The position numbers and the translations under genes are program-made. A stretch of 64,000 nucleotides of DNA from Gracilaria gracilis (Eukaryota; Rhodophyta; Florideophyceae; Gracilariales; Gracilariaceae). A model generated the notes under the pieces. The model had not been told where the DNA came from. It saw only the letters and a program-made list of their open reading frames with translations, and ran no database searches. The stretch is taken from positions 1-64,000 of the forward strand of contig JARGSG010000039.1 in assembly GCA_030374805.1 (NCBI GenBank), read 5' to 3'. Within the stretch, counting starts at the first letter, position 1; every line of letters starts with the position of its first letter. Below, in pieces: positions 50,401 to 62,038 of this stretch.

Positions 50401-52669
50401 CGTCAGAATCGACGTAGGTGACGTCGCCAGTGCTCCCCATCCTCACGTCACTGACGTCGGCTACTGGGACAGGAGTTCTCTCGTCTATACGTAGGGAGCC
50501 GATGCCAACTGTGGAGTTGATGTGTCTTTCCACGTCGCTCCTGCTGTGGGTACTACCCATAGCATGGACACCCTGGAAGTTGAGTACATGAAACGGATGT
50601 TGTGGTGGGGGGCCAACTATAGAGACTGCCTGTTTCGTGGGTTGTAGAGTTTTGATTTGTATGGGTTTCGGCTGTATACTTCTGCCTTCATTATCATGCG
50701 TAGTACGGCATGAGCCTGCCAGTATATTTTCCTGTACCGAAACTCCATCTGGGAACAAAAACAAGTCCTCCCCTACATTCCGTTGTACATGTATCGCGGA
50801 TGCAGAATGATCAGGGAAACACTTTCTGTACAACAACTCCCAATAAGTGTTATCCTTCCCCTTCTCTTTCCCTTTCCACGTGCGAAAACGAGCCTGCATT
50901 GTCTTCTCGAGAGACTTATTTCGCTGCTGAATATTTGATTCAGACACCTGAGTCGGTTCATGGGTATGGTGCAGATTGAAACGCACTTTCCAGTCTGCGT
51001 TCAGACTGGGCAAAGACACCATGACATTAGACGGACATGAGCTCGCGTACTTGCTGTGCCTCTGACACCTAAAGCGACCACTGATTAAACGTTCATTGCC
51101 TTTCCTTCGAAGCTGCACATACCTGAAGTAGTGAAGGCCGTATAGAAATCCCTTGGATTGGGCAATAGATGCCAAAAGAGCGATTATGCTGAATACATCT
51201 CCTTCAAGATAGGTTCCAGGTCGGTCAGCAACCGGCTTGAGGAGGTCAAACGTACTCATGTCCATGAGTTTTCCTACCTCTTTTGTGTCTTTTGATCCGA
51301 CACGTTGGAATACATCCATTAGAATTCCATCCACCACCCCCTTCACCGCCATGGAGCTATCTACGAACCGAACCCTACGCTCTGACGTACGGGTGGGCAC
51401 GGGTAACGCCTTCGCATTCAAGAGCTTCACCCTCGCCCTTACCGACAACCGTAATTGCCCTCCTCTATCCCCCGCACTACAGTTGCTGGGAGATATATCG
51501 TCATCATCGTCCAACTTCTTCTCCGCGGTGGAAGCAACACCACATATGCTAGAAAAGCATTCTTCGATAGCGTCCTTTATAGACGTATTACTTTCGAAGT
51601 TATCCTTCATCATCACCTCATTCGACTCCGCTACACATTCCTTCTTGGCATCACCACCAACATATGCTGTCGTTTGAGGCGTAAGGAGAGCCTCTGCTAT
51701 ACCGCTTCCTTTTTCCAACTTGAAATCAGAGCGCTTTAGAACCGGGTGTCGCATGTTCTTCAACCTATTCTGTCCCTCAGCACGAATCCGGTAGTAGTGC
51801 TCCCGATTATCTAGCCTGTATCTAGACACCATAGTTTCCGTCACCCTTTCTGTGTTATAGAACTGAGAGGCGAGTATGATCTGTAGAACACGGCTCCGTA
51901 TGGCCATCCAACGGTATTGTTCCGATAGAACTGCGCTGTACCCGGACTTGTAAGTCTTGCTCGGGGCGAAACCTCTGTTTGATACAAATTCTGTAGCACA
52001 AGCGATGACATAACAACCACAGCTGAATGAATCTGACTGCCGTTTGTAGCCGCGAACGTCCAGCATGTAGTTTCTTTTGGAGAGCTCAGCCGAACCCTCG
52101 CCACCCAGAACAATAACTTTGAAGGCCTCTTTAAAGAATGTAATGACATTCTCTGGACATTTCCACCTTAAACTGTCTCCAAAGTATACAGTTGGATAAT
52201 CCCTACGCGCACGTTTTGAACCGATGTAGCGCTTTCCAACCAGAATACCCCAATGTTGTTGGTCCAAGTTCAGAGGAACTACGACGGTATTCATATTGCT
52301 ACTATCGCCCATCATGTGTCTGAAAAAGGACTTTTTGAGCTTCTCCAAGCAATTTAAACGTTCCGAGGGAGTCGTTTCTACTATGTTAGCGTAAAGACGG
52401 AGAGAGTTACCCGTTTCACAAGGACATAAGGAAACGCCTGGAAGCGGTGTCATGTCCATCAACGCAGCCGTAATGAGGTCCGTGCATAGTTGTGATTGTG
52501 GCAGCGAACTATGCACAAAAGAAACTGGCAGTACGCTACAAGCTTCAGCAGCGACAATATCATACGTATGTGGGTGAATGATAGAGAATCGTTCTTTTGT
52601 GTCTGTGATTTGGAACTGTCCATGTTTTCCAAGCCTATTATAAAACGCACGACATGCGTTAGAAGCCAT
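47471..52669 (-). CDS. Ulp1 protease-MULE transposase fusion, 1732 residues
   Basis: N-terminal C48/Ulp1-type cysteine protease with catalytic His139 (QQHWGILV), Asp165 (YFGDSLRW), Gln211 and Cys217 (QSDSFSCGC); such enzymes process SUMO or related proteins. Two zinc-finger-like DNA-binding regions follow, around residues 535-590 and 960-1050, the second ending HNHPP as in FAR1/MuDR proteins. The MULE core has Asp about 1122 (VSIDCKAVANRYGLPL), Asp about 1187 (LICMDQSSA) and LDEWHLNQNQ. A SWIM zinc finger (RCDCQ...FPCRH) lies near 1483, and a Lys-rich tail closes the protein. In plants, KAONASHI-type MULEs also carry Ulp1-like genes; a single fused open frame is less usual. The frame is intact. 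Confidence 0.92.
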   Translation of the reverse strand: MASNACRAFYNRLGKHGQFQITDTKERFSIIHPHTYDIVAAEACSVLPVSFVHSSLPQSQLCTDLITAALMDMTPLPGVSLCPCETGNSLRLYANIVETTPSERLNCLEKLKKSFFRHMMGDSSNMNTVVVPLNLDQQHWGILVGKRYIGSKRARRDYPTVYFGDSLRWKCPENVITFFKEAFKVIVLGGEGSAELSKRNYMLDVRGYKRQSDSFSCGCYVIACATEFVSNRGFAPSKTYKSGYSAVLSEQYRWMAIRSRVLQIILASQFYNTERVTETMVSRYRLDNREHYYRIRAEGQNRLKNMRHPVLKRSDFKLEKGSGIAEALLTPQTTAYVGGDAKKECVAESNEVMMKDNFESNTSIKDAIEECFSSICGVASTAEKKLDDDDDISPSNCSAGDRGGQLRLSVRARVKLLNAKALPVPTRTSERRVRFVDSSMAVKGVVDGILMDVFQRVGSKDTKEVGKLMDMSTFDLLKPVADRPGTYLEGDVFSIIALLASIAQSKGFLYGLHYFRYVQLRRKGNERLISGRFRCQRHSKYASSCPSNVMVSLPSLNADWKVRFNLHHTHEPTQVSESNIQQRNKSLEKTMQARFRTWKGKEKGKDNTYWELLYRKCFPDHSASAIHVQRNVGEDLFLFPDGVSVQENILAGSCRTTHDNEGRSIQPKPIQIKTLQPTKQAVSIVGPPPQHPFHVLNFQGVHAMGSTHSRSDVERHINSTVGIGSLRIDERTPVPVADVSDVRMGSTGDVTYVDSDVTHVHAELGDNSLISKRESHGSRGSAEGARDRSLQFNSAELRHVDCAFSGGETEAGEATETNTEMEDVGASELIERFLFLDDNEEVSTELVHVLSGEEQPEAVIHSCSELSEERRTAATEEERSDAGSVSSAGVDEFFKAAVIAYFGSLPLNAPGRDVVREVRFIAESMGYNLRCRTSIFLGRKETQRDIGVAGDSRVLQKCILKCKKQEDNDLCPFSLTIKTLTPLKEEEGRSYVGDFREASHNHPPTSGRAGIRHLPPKLRREAAHMTDNLHMSLPDTIRYLEDKHSIVINPKSVRQVLGYGRSISNPKDLECTKLFKALVALKEEDVGNRYYISHDSEGRMTSVCWAFAEWIEDYRSFGVIPGVSIDCKAVANRYGLPLITINGRANDGFTLTFFMGFMSGETEADFVEILTQFKSMIPVSPALICMDQSSACIAATEQVFDHSFIILDEWHLNQNQMKNVTAWCSHIGRVSWCDDMSRDLFNLRRSNALPVFMERRDNFIQKYFTGLTEKLPVWFTYLYVHRPQLLVACFRIAAVPIRYLFQGTGYTEASNSGYRAYILAKKVPFSEIPRQMRLLTQKRREARNEARIRALSPMSSRYRSIRNFRFPIPPGILDGLISEYTSYALTKFQEIGVIPAGNYAVRRAYVAKREQVYWPELAVEEGLRIGLVACFELTWSFQLLRKLEVPRPKPPTAPLRVLFARKEIENDDGGESQLLVRCDCQKTDSIGFPCRHIVRCAIVYNEYVLSTPRLKEVLDEYIELESFFHSYWKNSPETLSFDEVCRRRSLCGVLDMESLTTKLESSHESIEATALHTFLKRESPNEVRKLVKWSDNKALFDQLHKLADGIGPSAVESVGELLREAHKRVIKGEIATKTVLEQVNTTGHCEKEGGERVQWLDSTLPESIPLLKAPNVSRVKFKKRKKSFTEKFNSKKGKAENQQRAREKTACHIDPVERLSQDSVGTSEKSQHGDHL

Positions 52670-52986
52670 TTTGTCGCGATCTTTGGATAGAACTTTATCA
52701 AGTAGTCCTTCATCAAGCCCTTAAGACAGATGTTTGGGAAACCAAATACAATGTTAGGGAATGATAATGTTAGGAAATGAAAAACTGTTCCGTCAATGAG
52801 TATGAAAACCCTACCAGAAGTGCTCATATCGATATATGTGTTGCTTTGTAACGATAGATGTAGTGCTTCGTAACAACAACACCCAATATCAGGTCTACAA
52901 CTGAGAACAGATCGATGAAAGCGTTTGGTGGTGACGCCGACGTCGAGGTGAGCTCCGCTCCGTACATTGTTTACATTGTAGCGCCG
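52670..52986. other. Upstream region of the transposase gene inside the MULE
   Basis: Non-coding sequence between the transposase ATG and the right inverted repeat. It should contain the transposase promoter; no clear TATA box was chosen. Confidence 0.4.
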
Positions 52987-53199
52987 TGTCGGTGACTTGT
53001 GTGGATACGATTGGCGAGAAGTGTCATAGAGGTTGAGCCTAGTGTTTTTATTGGATTGGAGAGACGATGCGAAGGTAGGATTGGCGGAGAGAGGATCGGG
53101 CCGTACAATGCTATTTTGGTGGGTACCGGAGGTTGAGCCTAGCTACCTGATTGGTGCACTGTTCTACGTCGGCCACGCCGTGTGTTTTCGGCCGGGGCC
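52987..53199 (-). repeat. Right terminal inverted repeat of the MULE (213 bp)
   Basis: Exact reverse complement of 45578-45790 as far as I can read it, including both copies of the TAGGCTCAACCTC word. Confidence 0.95.
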
Positions 53200-53208
53200 C
53201 CCAAACCC
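53200..53208. repeat. Right 9-bp target-site duplication of the MULE
   Basis: CCCAAACCC, identical to 45569-45577. Confidence 0.92.
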
Positions 53209-53944
53209 CTAAACCCTCTAGATATGAAAATAATGGGCACATCCGGAAATCACAAATCGCAATTTGTAGTCGTACCAATTTCGTTACACGTGTGCCCCAG
53301 GGAAATGCGGGAAATCACAAATTTGTCCCGCTGCACACCTGGCCTGGTGTACCATTACATGCACCAGGCCAGCCCCAATAAAGCCATCCTCTCCGTCGGC
53401 GTGAACCACCCAGTGGCTCACGCCATCCGTGTTCGTCACAGGTCATGGGCCCAGCGCTAGAATCTTCAACATCTAAGACCTTATAGCCGACTGGAAAGAT
53501 ACTTTCGACGACAGGATCAAAAAGAACAAAAAGCCTTTTTAGACAATCTCCTCAACAACGCTTATCTCTTAGAGACAGAATCACAATTATCATCTTGGCA
53601 AGTGCTCTTAGTAACTTTTTCTTTGTCACGTACTCCTCAGACTTTATCTTTACTAATCTATTCAATCCCCAACCGTATCAAAACTTTTAAGCCTTAAAAC
53701 AACTTACTCTCACAACAACAAACTTTTCCCCCCAGAAAGATGGTTTCACAATCAGCTCTTCATTACTCGACGCTGACACCCTGATCTTCTCTTATGTACA
53801 GCCTTCAGTAAATGCAACCGAATTTGGCTAGTAAAACAAGAATAATCAAACTAAAGCCCTCATCATGCGATTTATTTCAGATTCCATTACCAACGAGTTT
53901 CCCATACACAAAATGACGAAGAACCTCTTCCAAATTATCAACAT
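53209..53944. other. Non-coding stretch between the MULE and retroelement C
   Basis: AT-rich toward the right, no gene recognised. Two short hairpins are visible around 53340-53430 (arms TGGCCTGGTG/CACCAGGCCA and GGCGTGA/TCACGCC). Confidence 0.5.
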
Positions 53945-54452
53945 TGTAGTACAATGAGATTTCACTAAGTTGGTGCCACGTGGGACCACTGGTGCGCCTT
54001 GCTGACTGTACTGTACCCAATTGGTATACTTTGTTTTTTAATTTCTATTTTCTATTTTATAGTTTAGGATAGCATAGCATTGCTGGCCCATGACAGTAGG
54101 TTATGAGTGCAGCCGATGACTTCATGCCCACATGGAAGATCGGCGTCGGTGTACCTTGTATATACTGTGGTGTACCTCGCCTTCCCCCTTGGGTATTGTA
54201 AAGCCAGGCACCACTAGGGCAGTAACTATACCATCTTGGTTACTTGCTACTCTATTACTATTCAGGTTTTACCGCGCCTCGACTTCTACTACCGTACACC
54301 TACACGGTCTAGACTAGTTGCCCCGCCGTTTTCCCCTGCGGGTTTCAGGTGCCCTACTACCATATTGGTTGTGTGTTTTTCCCCTTTAGGTTGAGCCCTC
54401 GCGCGCTCCCTCGACCAGGCGAACCCCACACCTTATCGGTATTTGTACGACA
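53945..54452 (+). repeat. 5' LTR of retroelement copy C (508 bp)
   Basis: TGTAGTACAATG start and CA end, with a TATATAC box near 54160. Homologous to 6786-7295 and 17413-17920 throughout but with more substitutions. Confidence 0.88.
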
Positions 54453-54599
54453 TTTTGGTCTTCCGACTTAGAAGTTTCTTGGTTTTTGTCGTACCTTTAC
54501 TGGTGAACAGAAGACATTCGAAAGGATTCTGGAAGTTCACACACCTATTTGGTTTCGTAGGAATACTCGCGAAGCAATTGGATACCACTATTGGTCACT

Positions 54600-57500
54600 A
54601 TGGAAAGACCTACAAGGATTACTCGTGGCTCTAGCGCGCCACCTAGCCACAAGGATTCTGCTGCGGCTTCGGCCGCTAAACCCATCCTGATAATCCCGAG
54701 GAGCTGCTTCGGCAACCTCGGGCCGGAACCTCAAAGGATACGGTCACTCAGCCACCGTTGGCTCCTGAACCTAATAAGGACTTGCCGAAAACGGTTGAGG
54801 ACCTTTGGCTCCAATTGGAAGATCGAGCGAAAGCTTTTTTTACCGCTACGGTTAATGAAGCTATGACCTCAATGGACATGGACGCCGTTACCCGCTTGGT
54901 GGTTGATCCAGCCGTGCACGAGCTCTCTCAACGCATACCTAAATTGGTTGAAACATACCTCTTAACGGGTGCCCGGGAGCATATCTACCGAGTGGTTCAA
55001 AACCTTCGGGTTTCCGAAGGAATGGCGGAAACAAAAACCCCTGGGGTGAATATGGTTACTCGCATACCACAAGGGATCCCTGCCGGTTCTTCCGCACCAA
55101 TCAAGCCAATTCCGGCCGATAGTGCGTACCTACAAGGTTTAAGGCAAATTCAAGAGGGCCATATAGAGATGGGCCCTCGAGACGTGTACTTGCCACCCAT
55201 TGGAGGTAACGTTCGAAAGGACACCAACACTGGTGGACCTGAGAACGATTCGTCTGACCCAGAAGAGGGGCGACGAAGAAGAAACCGCAAGGGTAAAGAA
55301 AGGAGGAGGAAAAAGGGAAAGAATCGCGGCTACGACTCTGACCCCGATTCCTCGAGCTCCGATACCGACACTGGTTCATCGTTGGATGATGACCGTAAAC
55401 GTAGACGCAAGAAGAAACCGAACCGGTTGGCGAAGAAGTCGTCAAAGAGAAACCGTAAAGGTAAGAAGAAACGGTATGAGTCGTCCGACTGGGATTCGGA
55501 CACCGATACAACCCTAGAGGTGCGTCAGCCGCTGAACGATCTGTTCACCAAAGCGGTTGATTATAGGTCATATCGGTTGAGAAACCGATCCTCTGCTAAC
55601 ACCCAAGAGGTTGCGCAGAAGATCACCAAGCACCATAAGAAGCTCAGCTTCCAGATGGGTGATACTACCTTCACAGGTGATGATCCCATTGCGGTAATTG
55701 AGTTTCTGCAGAAGTTCAAGATTGCATGTGACCAAAATGGTTTTTCCGAAGGTGCTGCTATGTGGTTATTCCAGTTTCACCTTAAAGGTCAAGCTTACCA
55801 CTTGCTCCAAGGCAGGCTCCGTGGAAATACCCTGGCGGTTGATGAAGAGGGGACAGAGATGTTAGAGACGTACCCAGAAGTGGTTAATTTCATGTTGGAA
55901 ACTTACGCTACCGATGAGGTTATCCAGGAAGGTTACGCTGAGGTGCAGGCATATCGCCAACGCTCTAGCCAAACCGAAATGGAATTCTCGTTGGGCCTTT
56001 GGAATCTGGCCACCCGATGCGGTAATGTCTTTACCACTAGTAGGTTGAAGTCGCTTTTTGCCGACAATGTTGACAAAGCGATCCGTTCGCAGGTACGCAA
56101 TTACCTGGCGAACAACCGTAAGGTGGACTATAATGGGCTTGCCCGTTATGCCCAGGGACTAGGCGACACTCTCCGTCACGGAAAGAAGCCGTCGGCGTCC
56201 CATACCTCAAAGGATAAACCGAAACGGTCAGTATTGGAGCTAGAAGAAAGCACTACCTCAGAGGGAGATTCGCTCATTCGCGTACCAACAGGAATGGCAG
56301 TTCATCTCGTGACTGCGCCGCAGGCTCAGTCACGAGCCACCTCCATTGGTAATTGGTCGTCGACAGTACCACCAGCTTCGATAAGGTCGCCACCAAGTGC
56401 GGCGAGCACTCAACAAACCTCAACGGGTGGTTCGCAAGCATCTTCATATGCTACAGCACCAACCAATCCGGTTACCCGACCTACCTCTATGGCAATGCGT
56501 GATCCCCAGACAGGTGGATTGGTTTGCTGGCTCTGTTTGTCGCCAGACCATCTGGCGAACAGATGTGACAAAATACCCCCAGGGGTGCGCGAACATCTGA
56601 TCAGTGCCAGGCAGCAAAACCACCGTAACCTATATGGATCTGGAAAGAGGGTACAAGCTCAACCATCACCATCTCAGGTTCATCTCGTCGAGGAAACACC
56701 AATCTTGGAGAAGGACAGTCCCGCTCAGGAGGAGCAGGAAAACACCGAACGGTTAGCGTAGGGGCCACCCCTAACCGTGAATTGGAAGGCCCGTCGATAC
56801 CGGAACGGGAAACCTTAATCGTGGAAAAAGAAGAATCAGATGTACCCAATGTGGTGTGTCTAATGAAGTACAATAACTATAAAGTTAATGCTTCAGTAAG
56901 CTTTCTCAATTACCTACAGGTCCCCGTTGCGTGTGTACTCGATACCGGCGCCGGTCCGAATGTGCTAAACGCTCGCGTCATACCCGATGCGGTCTTGCGG
57001 AACATTCGGCCTGCCCCGACTATCAACCCGCTGGTGGACGCTAATGAGCGCCCACTGCACCTTAGAGGAATGTTAACCACTGTGGTACAACTTGGGACCT
57101 TGAAGGTGAAGCTCAATTTCTTTGTGGTGGATCGTCTGGCGACAGACTGTATCCTCGGGACCAACTTTATTGACAAACATGTCAAGGCAATTTTGCCAGG
57201 GTCCCGAACGGTCGCTCTCCGTCAAGGTGGTCGTATTGCTATACTGGGTAATACGCAGACCAAAAATGGTTGGCGTAAGAAGCCGAGGTTCAATATACCC
57301 ACCGAAACGGTTTCAAACAAGATACGGCTCACCAAATTGGTTTCAATTCCGGCTATGACCCAAATGGTAGTGAATGTCTCATGCGCAGTTCCAGGATTGT
57401 TAATGCTACAGAACCATCCTAGGTTGGCAGAAAGACATCTCGCCTTGATGGCAAACGGGATTATCGACAACATCCCTAACCAATCCTTCAAGGTGTACTT

Positions 57501-60500
57501 GAGTAACTTTAGCAATCACATTGTTAAGTTACCCAAGAACACCACTATTGGAATCGCATTGCCGGCACCACAAGGGGTTTTCACGGTCTCACCTAATGTG
57601 TTGGGCGAGGTCGCCACCTCTAAGGAAGGGGGAGGAACGGATGCGCCATACCCTGCATATGCGCCCCCGTTATCGACAAACACCAAAATGGAACAGAAGA
57701 TCGCCAATACCTTTAAGGTTGGAGATCAGGAAAAGACTATGGAACTGGACCCAGTGCGGAATTGGAGAGAGAAAGTCCAGCTCGGTGCGGAGAACCAGGC
57801 TCTCCGAGACCGGATCCTCAGTCTCTTAGAAGAATTTGAACCCATGTGGTCGGGCCGGTTAGGCCAAATTGAGGCTACAGAGCACCGTATTGACATGGTG
57901 CCTGGATGGAAACCCATTTACCAGCAGCCTTACCGTGCAGGTCCAAAAGCCCGTGAGGTTGAGCTCAATGAGGTCGAGAGAATGCTCCGTGAAGGTGTCA
58001 TAGAACCAGCAAATGCGGACTGGGCCAGCCCTGTGGTTCTCGTTACAAAAAAGAATGATACCCGTATGCGGTTCTGTGTGGACTACAGAAGACTGAATAG
58101 TATGACCATTAGGGATTCGTACCCAATACCTAGAATGGACGAGTGTATAGATTCGTTGGGCAACGCCAAGATCTTTACTACGCTCGATGCCAATTGTGGT
58201 TATTGGCAGGTACCTATCAGGGAAGAAGACAAGGACAAAACTACGTTTACTTGCCACGCTGCGTTCTTCCGCTTTACGCGTATGCCCTTTGGGTTGCAGA
58301 ATGCCCCGGCCACCTTTCAGAGGGCGTTAGATATAATCCTTTCGAAAGTGAAGTGGAGAACCGCTCTGGTATACATCGACGATGTAATCATATATTCCAG
58401 AACGGTAGAGGAACATTTCCACCATGTTAGGGAAGTTTTGAACCTTTTGAGGGAATCTGGAGTAACTTTGAAGCTCCGCAAGTGCGAATTCTTCACCAAA
58501 GAGGTAGAATACCTTGGTCATATCATCAGCCCTGGGAGGTTAGAAGTGACGCCGCGGAATATCCGGGCCGTGCAGGAGGCGAAGCCACCCACGTCCTAGA
58601 CGGAAATACTATCCTTTATAGGTTTTTGCAATATATACCGCCGGTTTATCAAGGGATTTGCCAAGGTAGCGGCTCCCCTCACCAGGAAGCTGCTGAAAGG
58701 CAAACCTACAAGGTTTGAATGTCTTGCCAATGAGGAAATGGATGCGTTCGAGGCGCTGAAACATGCGCTCTTGACACCTTTTATCTTGGCATTACCCAAA
58801 GCTGGTTTACGATACACGTTGGATACTGACGCCTCGGACGCCCAAATTGGTTATTGTCTTATGCAGGAGCAAGAAAACGGCGACAAACTACCTATAGGGT
58901 ACTGGAGCCGTGCTATGCACGCTGCAGAAAAGAACTACACAACAACCGAAAAGGAATGTCTGGCAGTGGTCTGGAGCATGTTGATGCTCCATCCCTACCT
59001 ATATGGTGAAAGGTTCACGCTTCGAACCGACCATGATGCCCTACGGTGGATACTGGGTCTGGTCGACGCTTCAGTCAGACTTGCCCGATGGCAGTTACGA
59101 CTTTCAGAGTTCGAGTATGACGTACAGTACCGCCCAGGTATCAAGCACAATGTCGCACACGCGATGTCTCGCATTACCACAGATGGTTTGGACACCGAGC
59201 CGGTAGAGGATGATATTCCATGCTTTACCATCTCTACCAACCCTGAGGGTGATACCTTAGAAGGTTACTGGACTCTACCCGAAGAGGATACGTGGTTTAG
59301 TGATGCCATCGCTCGGGAAATACTCGCCCTCGAGGAAACAGACGTCATGCCAATTACCCGCGAGGAATTCCTGAGAGAGCAAGCAAACGATGTTTATTGC
59401 CGCTCTCTCATGGACCAAGTAGGTATGAAAGACTCGAACTTTGACGTCGACCGAAATGGTTTCCTGGTGAGGCGAGCTCCTATTGATGGTTCCCTTCAGA
59501 AGGTAGTGCCCAAGGTGCTGCGCCCTCCGGTGCTGTACCTGGCCCACTACCCAAGGCTATCAGGACACCCTGGAGGTACGAGAATGTACTACACCTTGAG
59601 GGAAGGGTACTACTGGCCTCATATGGCTAATGATAAATATACCTTTGTAGGTCAATGCGAATCTTGCGTACGTACCCGTGGAGGTCTCCGTAAGCAAAGG
59701 AAATACTTGAAGTTATTCCCTGCAGCGGGTCCTCTCGAGTTCGTCGCAATAGACCTTCTAGGTTTATTACCAGAAACCACAAGGGGGTATCAGTACATCA
59801 TCGTAAGCACAGACAGGTCCTCGAAGCTCACGCGAGCGATACCCTTGAAGGACACGAAATCTACGACCCCCGCGGTGGCGTTCTTGAACAGTTGGATCTA
59901 CCCGTATGGTGCACCGCTTTATCTACTTACCGACAATGGTTCGAACTTAGCTTTGAAGTTCTTTGAAGCTGTTTGTAACCTCTTGGGTATTAAGCACTAC
60001 TTCACCACTGCCTATCATCCGCAAACAAATGGGCAAGTGGAGCGCTTTAACCGAACCCTGGTATCTAGGCCGCGACATTATACGGAAGAACACCAAACTG
60101 GTTGAGACGAGCTCGTGCAGCCCTTGATATATGCATATAATCTTCAGGTTCATTGAGCGACGCAAACTACGCCGTTCGATCTGGTACTGTCAAGACACCC
60201 ACCAGATATTGTTGTTGAAGGGGACCCATTAGGACAAGAAGCCGCCGGAGCGCTCACACCATCACAGGACAAACGGAATACCCTTTTGAGGTTGAGACGA
60301 GCTCTCAAGTATGCTGAAAGCAAGCTCACAGCATCCCAGAAGCGGAACAAGGAGGACTACGGCCGAAAGGTAACCCAAGTGGTAACGGCTACGCCGGGTC
60401 AATATGTCTTTATTGGCCACCCTCCGAACGGAGCTACGCCACGACCGGGTGATGAAGCCGATGATGAAGCTATTGATATAGATATCAATTCGAAGCTTCT

Positions 60501-61038
60501 TCCGAAATCATCGGGACCTTTCAAGGTAGTTCGGTCAACCGACTACACGGTGACGGTGAACCAAGATGGTGTAGAGAATACGATCTCTATTGACCGAATC
60601 ACGGTTGCACTTCGAACGGTTCAGTCCAGGAAGGAACGCGGAGAATCCGCGCGTGACCCACAAGCGGTTTCTCTGAGGACTCAGCCCCGGGAAGACGGGA
60701 CACCCATCGAGGTCAATGATGACGCATAGGGTGACGACCCAGACTACGTACCACCCGCAGGGATTACGGTTGCTCCTTCAGAGGAAACATCTGCCCCTAG
60801 TGGTACCGATGCTCATCTAAACCAAAGTGGTGAAATGATACCATCTCAGGTCTCTAATGAGTTCCCAGTGGAACGCCTTGTACGTCACTGCCGTACCCCA
60901 GATGGTCTGAAGTACACCGTACGTTGGTATGGCTGGGGCGCCGATGGTGACACCGCCGAGCCGCTCTCAGCCATACCACACCACTTCAGGGTAATCTACT
61001 GGAACCGCAAGGGAGAGGACATGCCGAGTGATGGGTAA
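54600..61038 (+). CDS. gag-pol region of retroelement copy C
   Basis: Holds the same ordered parts as copy B: a charged Ser/Asp/Lys/Arg-rich gag with CCHC knuckle, protease, reverse transcriptase, RNase H, zinc-binding and DDE integrase, and a chromodomain-like end with YTVRWYGWG. Described as a fossil region; not expected to yield full-length protein. Confidence 0.82.
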
Positions 61039-62038
61039 ACCTTAGAGGTTATGCAGTCCCCTAAGGAAGGGGGAAAAGCATTGTAATGAGGAGCACCAAA
61101 GTCGGTTCGGACGCTTACTGGAAAGGTACAACCAGGAGGAAGCCTTCCGCGAGGTTACGCCCAAGGAGCGGTAGCGCTAAAGACGGACGCACCGTTATAT
61201 GCGCGCCGTTGCACACGCGCCATGCACATGCACGGCACGCGCGCGAACCCGCACGGTGGGAACATTCAAAAATTGTATCTTTTTTACTTGACGAGTCATA
61301 CGCGCGCTGCTCGTGGCGCGCCGTGCGGAGTAACCGATTCGGTTAACACTATTGTGTGTAGGGAGCGAGCAACGGCATGGTCAAAAAATCTAAGTATTTT
61401 GACCGTGCCGCGCTTTCGAATCGGCCATTCCCAGCCTCTGAAACCGCTTGGTTCTCGAGATACAGACGAAAAGGGTTTTCTGGGTTTTGACTACCATATG
61501 GAGGGGTAATTTTCCGGTCAAATATTTTGATTCGCCTTGCAAGTAACATCCAGGGTGAAACACCGCACGTGCGCCCATGCAAGGTGAGAGGCCATGCAGA
61601 ACCATCTAGGTACATTGCTGGCCACCGCGCGCAAGCGCGTGGCATAACAGCTGACCCTATGGGAAGGCGAAACCGCTCACTGCGCCGTACGAAGGCGCAT
61701 CGAAGTACCAACGTGGTGAACCATACTACGAGCACCAAAATGGCTCAGGATGGAGCTAACTCACCTCCTGGAACTTACCTACAAGGAATTAACCGTCCCC
61801 CATCGTGGTACGCTGGTCTAAGGAGGGGGGAGGAGAGTTTCAAAACCTAATTGGAGATGCGCAGAGCTAAGGAAGGGGGGGAGCTGTTTTCGAGCCTCCT
61901 CCCTCGCTACGCACCGCACCTCAAAGGAAACTGGAACCTACCATGGAAACGCATAACATTTAAGTTTACTTGAAGAGTAACACCAATAGGGATGCAGGAG
62001 CAACGTGGCTCAAGCACAGACCCAAGTGAATAAGACAA

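Larger units (their letters stand above)
45578..53199. mobile_element. Mutator-like element (MULE), 7622 bp, with captured RPB1 fragment
   Basis: Ends are 213-bp inverted repeats (45578-45790 and 52987-53199) that I find identical over their whole length, flanked by exact 9-bp duplications. It carries a single 1732-residue Ulp1-transposase gene on the minus strand and, between the left repeat and that gene, a plus-strand copy of the 3' end of host RPB1. Identical ends and an open transposase gene argue for a very recent insertion and possible autonomy. MULEs that carry host gene pieces (Pack-MULEs) are known from plants; here the piece travels with the transposase. Confidence 0.95.

Noticed and set aside
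53200-53220. Telomere-like CCCAAACCCCTAAACCC at the right end of the MULE
   Set aside because: Only about two imperfect units, and half of it is the element's target-site duplication; too short to call an interstitial telomere.
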